From a virus: a stretch of DNA of 37,006 bases. The stretch is from positions 1-37,006 of the IMG/VR virus record IMGVR_UViG_3300021197_001720; one strand, written 5' to 3'. Made by a program: the position numbers and the translations under genes. Below the pieces are notes generated by a model, which worked only from the letters and a program-made list of their open reading frames with translations, was not told where the DNA came from and ran no database searches. This document shows positions 33,143 to 37,006 of the stretch, piece by piece; the first letter of the stretch is position 1, and every line of letters starts with the position of its first letter.

Positions 33143-34936
33143 TTAGATCCAGCTTACCGAAAGCTGACTTAGACTTCCTGTCCAACTTGCGTTAGCAGTA
33201 ACCCGTAAGATTATATATTCATTGTTTCCAACAGATTGTGTACCAAATGTACATCTATTGGTAGAGCTAGCTGTGTTGTCGAATGATCCGACTAGGCAAC
33301 CATCACCGTCAGAGCCTACTTGTCCTGTTGAAAAAGATTTTCGGATATCTAACCATGCAGTCGCGAAATCAGATGATGTTTCAGGCAGCTTAACTGCTAC
33401 TGATATATCTGACGTGTTTAATGTACCATCTGATAGCACGATTGTTGTTCCTGACTTGCTCATAGCTAAGTTAAAGTCCGTTTTTGATCCACCCGTATTA
33501 TTGGTAAACCTTCTATAGTATGTTCTGGTGCCTGTTGCACTACTATAATTAATATTCCCGGACGGTCCGTTCACAATTATTCCACCATCTGATGAATTTC
33601 TAAAGTCTCCGCTACCAATTCCGGACAAAGGAGAGACCAGTGTGTCATTATAAACTATTAGACCTGAAGCGTGATTTCCAGCGGATCCACCTTCAATGTT
33701 TGTGGAGCTAGCCCACGTTCCTGAGCCTACTGCAGATTGATTACCATAAGCGCCGGACTGTAATCTATAGGTCTCTCCGTTAAAATTTTCTGCCAAAACT
33801 GTTGAAGTTTCACTAACATTATAGAGTAGTATTCCTGCAAGTGATGAGCTGCCGGCGCTACTTAAATTATTGCGCAAAGGGTGCGGAACATTAATTGAAA
33901 CAGATAGTGATTCATTCAACATTTTTGTATCATTTATTGTTGCAGTGGCTGTAACACTAAGTGTTTTTCCACTATTTTCTCCGCCGCCAACTGACGGTAG
34001 TGATTGGCTCGGCACAGTACAGCTAGTTCCTGAAAACGTTATGCTTGAATTAGAATACACATCTTTGTATGCATTAGCTATTGATACTTGGTATGCTGCA
34101 GTTCCACCTGTATTATATTTTACACCTGACAAATATTTTGTACCTGTCATGCTTAAGCTAGCCAAAGAATTTGATGAAGCTGCCATGCTCTCGCCGGCGT
34201 CTGCTGTTTCATCTACTACCCATTCAACGTAATTTGTTGTATACGTAGTAGATACACTAACAACATGTTTTACCTGAACATAATTCCAGCCGTTTCTCTG
34301 GTGTGCTGTCCCAACCTGAAAATTTATGGTTCTGTGCTTAAACACATCGAACGCAGAACCATTTGAAAATTTTCCAGAAGCAATTGCGGAAATATTTATA
34401 AACCCAGATCCTGAAGTTAACATTGAAGCCGTGCCTGATCCTGGTACTCCGGCTCCTAATGAGCCGTCAGTCAAGTCTATTGTCCGGACTAGCGAACCGT
34501 TAACGTACAGCTGCAAGGATCCTTGATTAGCGTTTCCCATACTGTTTGCTGGGTAGTTTACTATGCCACCATCAAAGCTATTTGCCGCAACTCCTGAAGC
34601 CACCGTCCCTGTTATTACTGTACCAGAAGATACTGCGCCGGATCTGACATTTCCTGATGACGTAGCAGATGTGTACACACCGTTTGTATCCAAAGCACTA
34701 CCTAGACCAGCGGATGCTGCTACAGCTGTGTAGCCTGATAAGGCGTTACTTGCCCCAAATGATAACTTGCATGTTGCTGTAGATGTTGTCATGCTTATTG
34801 CTGATAAATTAGGTGCAGGATCGGGTGCCAGTGACTTTAAGACTTCATTAAATCTGTCCACAGCAACTCCTACATTTGTACTAGATGTAAAATCAGAAAA
34901 TAATCCATCAGTATAATCACCATCTTCAGCGGATCC
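33143..34936 (-). repeat. C-terminal fibre module, copy S
   Basis: About 598 codons beginning GSAEDGDYTDGLFSDFTSST and DRFNEVLKSLAP. It aligns with copy R1 over its whole length, including GDFRNSSDGG, GILLYNVSET and RTYYRRF, and with copy R2 mainly in the GNNEY(I)...WTG end and the YVEW region. Confidence 0.85.
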
Positions 34937-37006
34937 TATAGCACCGGATCCTCCTCCACCGCCTGTAGAAGCAATAGTAATTGAACCATTTGCGTTATTT
35001 GTTACTGTGACATTTGTACCTGCTTGAACAAAATTTGTGGTGCCGTCTGATAGCTTTTGGATTGACCCACGGATGCCGCCGGCGCCTGGAACTGTTACGT
35101 TTCCTGTAAAAGTTGCCCCTGCTAGCTTTGCAACAACAGTGTCGTCAACTTCTAATTCTGTTGCTGTTATCTTTAATCCACCGCTTGTCTTGATATCTGT
35201 GCTTATTGTGCCACCGGCAATGTCTATTCCGTCGCCTGCGGTAAAAGCTGCTGCAACATCTGACGCGACTGTAATCGAGCCGTTTTCGTTGTTTGTGATT
35301 GTTATGTTGCTACCACCCTGTATAAAATTAGTGGTTCCGTCTGATAGCTTCTGGATTGATCCTTGAATTCCTTGTGGAAATTTTCCGGTGCCTGCGTAAG
35401 TAACTGTAGCTGAGTCTGTTTCTAGATAGCCCATTCCTGTTACAAGTTTGTTGCCCATCCCGGAGGTATTTGCATCATAATAGTACAAAACATCAGGGTC
35501 TTCTTGTGTAAATTTTACTTCAAGGTATGCGCCTGAATTTCCTGGTGTGCCGGCTGTTGTTACTCCATTTGTAAACTGCGCGCCGCTTCCGTGTGTTCCG
35601 TCGCTAGTCGTAGACAAAGCAAAAACTTTTCCGGACATACTAGAATCGCTTAAATCAAAGTAATAATCTAGTGTTTTAGGGGCTGTAATCATTGGTTTTG
35701 ACTGACCGTCTATTACAAATGCTCCTCCTGCTGAGGCGACTGCGAGTACTGCCCTCTGCTTAAATGCTTGCCCTGTAAGTGACAATCCATCGCCGGCCGT
35801 GTATGAAACACTAGACTGGACTAAAGATTTAAGGCGATTAATAGTCAGCTTTTTAGTCACATTGTCGGTTGCATCTGCTACTGCGATGTGATCTGCCAGT
35901 GCTGCCTGTCCGTCTGTAAGCTCTGTCGATAGATTATGAATATCTAATTTAATATTGTCCGAACCATCATCAGAGAGCCCGTCTCCAGCTATGTCGCTAG
36001 GTTCTAGCGTAAGTTCTCCGGTGTCTATTTTTAGCCCACCGGATGATTTTAGGTCTAAAGACAAGGCAGAACCAGCGCCGCCAGTTAATCCGTCGCCTGC
36101 AGCAGACGCAGCAATTCTTAAATTATCTGATCCGTCGTCTTCTAAGCCTGTACCTGCAAAATTGGCAGGCTCAATAGCTAGCTGTGTATTTCCTGAAACT
36201 GCTTTTAGACCGTCTCCTGCAAAGTCAGCTGTATTTACAGCTAATTTAGCTGAGGTTATCTGCAAACCACCGCCTGACTGTAAATTAACACTAAATGTTG
36301 TTCCTGAAGCGGTGAGCCCATTTCCTGTTGTGTATGTTGTATCTGTATTTGTATCTGTTGCTGATATTGTAATAGAGCCGTTTACATTATTAGAGACAGA
36401 AACGTTAGATCCTGCCTGTATAAAGTCTGTAGAGCCATCTGATAGCTTTTGAATAGAGCCTTTTATATTTCCTTGAACTACAACATCTGATGTGAATGTA
36501 TTATTAGCATTTAACTGTGGCGTTTTTGTGGTGTCAACACCTACTGTAAAAGTGCCGCCTGCACCAGCATCTGTCACGCTTATACCGGTACCTGCGGTAA
36601 ACACTCTTTCGTTATTTAGATCACCTGTTGCCTCTAAGGTCAAGTATTTAGGGTCAGCAGAGCCTCCTGAACCTGAGCCGGCTTGTACGTCAGCTGATAT
36701 CGTAAAGGAGCCGTCTGCGTTCTTAGCAACCTGAATTCTGTCACCTGCTCTTACAAACTCTGAGCCGGCATCGTCAGTAACAATACCACCTGTAACAGTC
36801 ATTGGGCCCTTAATGTCTACAGATCCAGTAACACCTAAGCGTGTTAGGTAAACAACACCACTTGAGTCTGTGATAACTTGCTTTCCGTTAAACTTTAAGA
36901 CGCCTGACTCGTTGTATAGTACGTTAGCTGTGTCTGTAGGCTTTCCTGCAGGAAACTTTACGCCTCCATGGGTGGTCAGCGCAGACCTTAAAGTTTCAGA
37001 ATCTAG
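33143..37006 (-). CDS. Giant tail-fibre-like protein (partial; N-terminus beyond right edge)
   Basis: 1287 residues are visible and the frame stays open to 37006. An internal ATG at 36802 is not the true start, because in-frame coding continues upstream of it with typical fibre sequence (FPAGKPTDTANVLYNESGVL, then KFNGKQVITDSSG). The shaft contains three GSIQKLSDG(T/S)T(N/D)F-type repeats, one NERVFTAGTGISVTDAGAGG repeat, two DDGSDN repeats and a DHIAVADATDNVTKKLTI unit. The last about 598 residues are one copy of the large C-terminal module (RNGWNYVQVKHV, TNYVEWVVD, HPLRNNL, ILLYNVSET, GDFRNSSDGG, RTYYRRF, GNNEYIILRV, SWTG). Expected role: host-recognition fibre. It is followed after 13 nt by the 2082-aa gene. 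Confidence 0.9.
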   Translation of the reverse strand, partial: LDSETLRSALTTHGGVKFPAGKPTDTANVLYNESGVLKFNGKQVITDSSGVVYLTRLGVTGSVDIKGPMTVTGGIVTDDAGSEFVRAGDRIQVAKNADGSFTISADVQAGSGSGGSADPKYLTLEATGDLNNERVFTAGTGISVTDAGAGGTFTVGVDTTKTPQLNANNTFTSDVVVQGNIKGSIQKLSDGSTDFIQAGSNVSVSNNVNGSITISATDTNTDTTYTTGNGLTASGTTFSVNLQSGGGLQITSAKLAVNTADFAGDGLKAVSGNTQLAIEPANFAGTGLEDDGSDNLRIAASAAGDGLTGGAGSALSLDLKSSGGLKIDTGELTLEPSDIAGDGLSDDGSDNIKLDIHNLSTELTDGQAALADHIAVADATDNVTKKLTINRLKSLVQSSVSYTAGDGLSLTGQAFKQRAVLAVASAGGAFVIDGQSKPMITAPKTLDYYFDLSDSSMSGKVFALSTTSDGTHGSGAQFTNGVTTAGTPGNSGAYLEVKFTQEDPDVLYYYDANTSGMGNKLVTGMGYLETDSATVTYAGTGKFPQGIQGSIQKLSDGTTNFIQGGSNITITNNENGSITVASDVAAAFTAGDGIDIAGGTISTDIKTSGGLKITATELEVDDTVVAKLAGATFTGNVTVPGAGGIRGSIQKLSDGTTNFVQAGTNVTVTNNANGSITIASTGGGGGSGAIGSAEDGDYTDGLFSDFTSSTNVGVAVDRFNEVLKSLAPDPAPNLSAISMTTSTATCKLSFGASNALSGYTAVAASAGLGSALDTNGVYTSATSSGNVRSGAVSSGTVITGTVASGVAANSFDGGIVNYPANSMGNANQGSLQLYVNGSLVRTIDLTDGSLGAGVPGSGTASMLTSGSGFINISAIASGKFSNGSAFDVFKHRTINFQVGTAHQRNGWNYVQVKHVVSVSTTYTTNYVEWVVDETADAGESMAASSNSLASLSMTGTKYLSGVKYNTGGTAAYQVSIANAYKDVYSNSSITFSGTSCTVPSQSLPSVGGGENSGKTLSVTATATINDTKMLNESLSVSINVPHPLRNNLSSAGSSSLAGILLYNVSETSTVLAENFNGETYRLQSGAYGNQSAVGSGTWASSTNIEGGSAGNHASGLIVYNDTLVSPLSGIGSGDFRNSSDGGIIVNGPSGNINYSSATGTRTYYRRFTNNTGGSKTDFNLAMSKSGTTIVLSDGTLNTSDISVAVKLPETSSDFATAWLDIRKSFSTGQVGSDGDGCLVGSFDNTASSTNRCTFGTQSVGNNEYIILRVTANASWTGSLSQLSVSWI
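36109..36174 (-). repeat. Shaft repeat segment (EDDGSDNLRI unit) shared between fibre genes
   Basis: This segment is nearly identical at DNA level to 31127-31192 in the 2082-aa gene (both contain GCAATTCTTAAATT, then TCTGATCC and CTGCAAA at the same spacing). Two further, more diverged copies lie near 30796-30860 and 35945-36005. They encode GLEDDGSDNLRI-type turns of the shaft. Confidence 0.75.

Noticed and set aside
35955-36452. 165-aa plus-strand open frame
   Set aside because: Antisense shadow of the shaft repeats in the partial fibre gene; same composition artefact.
36802-36802. ATG at 36802 as the start of the right-edge fibre gene
   Set aside because: The frame continues without a stop for 68 more codons to the window edge and encodes typical fibre sequence, so the true start is outside the window.
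24815-37006. CRISPR-like or satellite array
   Set aside because: Repeats are irregular, in frame and protein-coding (fibre shaft), without constant repeat and spacer lengths.
1-37006. tRNA genes, integrase, attachment sites or insertion sequences
   Set aside because: Almost all bases are accounted for by coding sequence and the gaps are too short; I saw no cloverleaf or transposase motif by eye, though a tRNA scan was not possible.

Overview
This window looks like part of a tailed double-stranded DNA phage genome with a T4-like (myovirus-type) head and packaging module. Every gene I can support lies on the minus strand, so transcription runs from high to low coordinates. There are 19 protein-coding genes, two of them cut by the window ends. 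They are packed with stop/start overlaps or very short gaps, and the longest gap is 112 bp. I see no tRNA, rRNA, CRISPR array, transposase, integrase or bacterial housekeeping gene. The tail-fibre repeat motifs and small conserved proteins remind me of aquatic/marine myophages, but the host cannot be read from the sequence. Base composition is AT-leaning. Stops are 15 TAA, 3 TAG and no TGA among the 18 visible.

Layout in transcription order. (1) 37006-24815: three very large fibre-like genes (at least 1287, 2082 and 682 aa). They are built from shared parts: a common N-terminal anchor in two of them, a common beta-repeat shaft in all three, and a roughly 570-610 aa C-terminal module present once in the first and twice in tandem in the second. 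(2) 24755-14308: a 69-aa small conserved protein, a 320-aa structural protein, three large virion proteins (948, 1250 and 598 aa; two with fibronectin-like beta domains) and a 238-aa protein sharing its N-terminus with the 320-aa one. (3) 14295-9424: a 442-aa structural protein and a 1175-aa LamG-domain protein that share a C-terminal motif. (4) 9424-4704: a replication/recombination cassette of RuvC-like resolvase, TOPRIM primase and a single-chain Mre11-Rad50 (gp47-gp46) fusion. (5) 4711-1: a zinc-binding mini-protein, a 122-aa protein in the small-terminase position, large terminase (gp17-like), portal (gp20-like) and a 5'-complete gene that runs off the left edge where prohead core/protease genes would be expected.

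How it fits together: the terminase packages DNA through the portal into the prohead. The resolvase and Mre11-Rad50 fusion would process recombination intermediates and branched concatemers before packaging, and the primase serves replication. The upstream block makes the tail or baseplate and the host-recognition fibres. The points most worth following up are the single-polypeptide Mre11-Rad50 with a non-canonical hook, the modular three-fibre system with a triplicated C-terminal module, a candidate leaderless promoter exactly on the primase start, and a UNCG-capped 10-bp hairpin inside a fibre mRNA.
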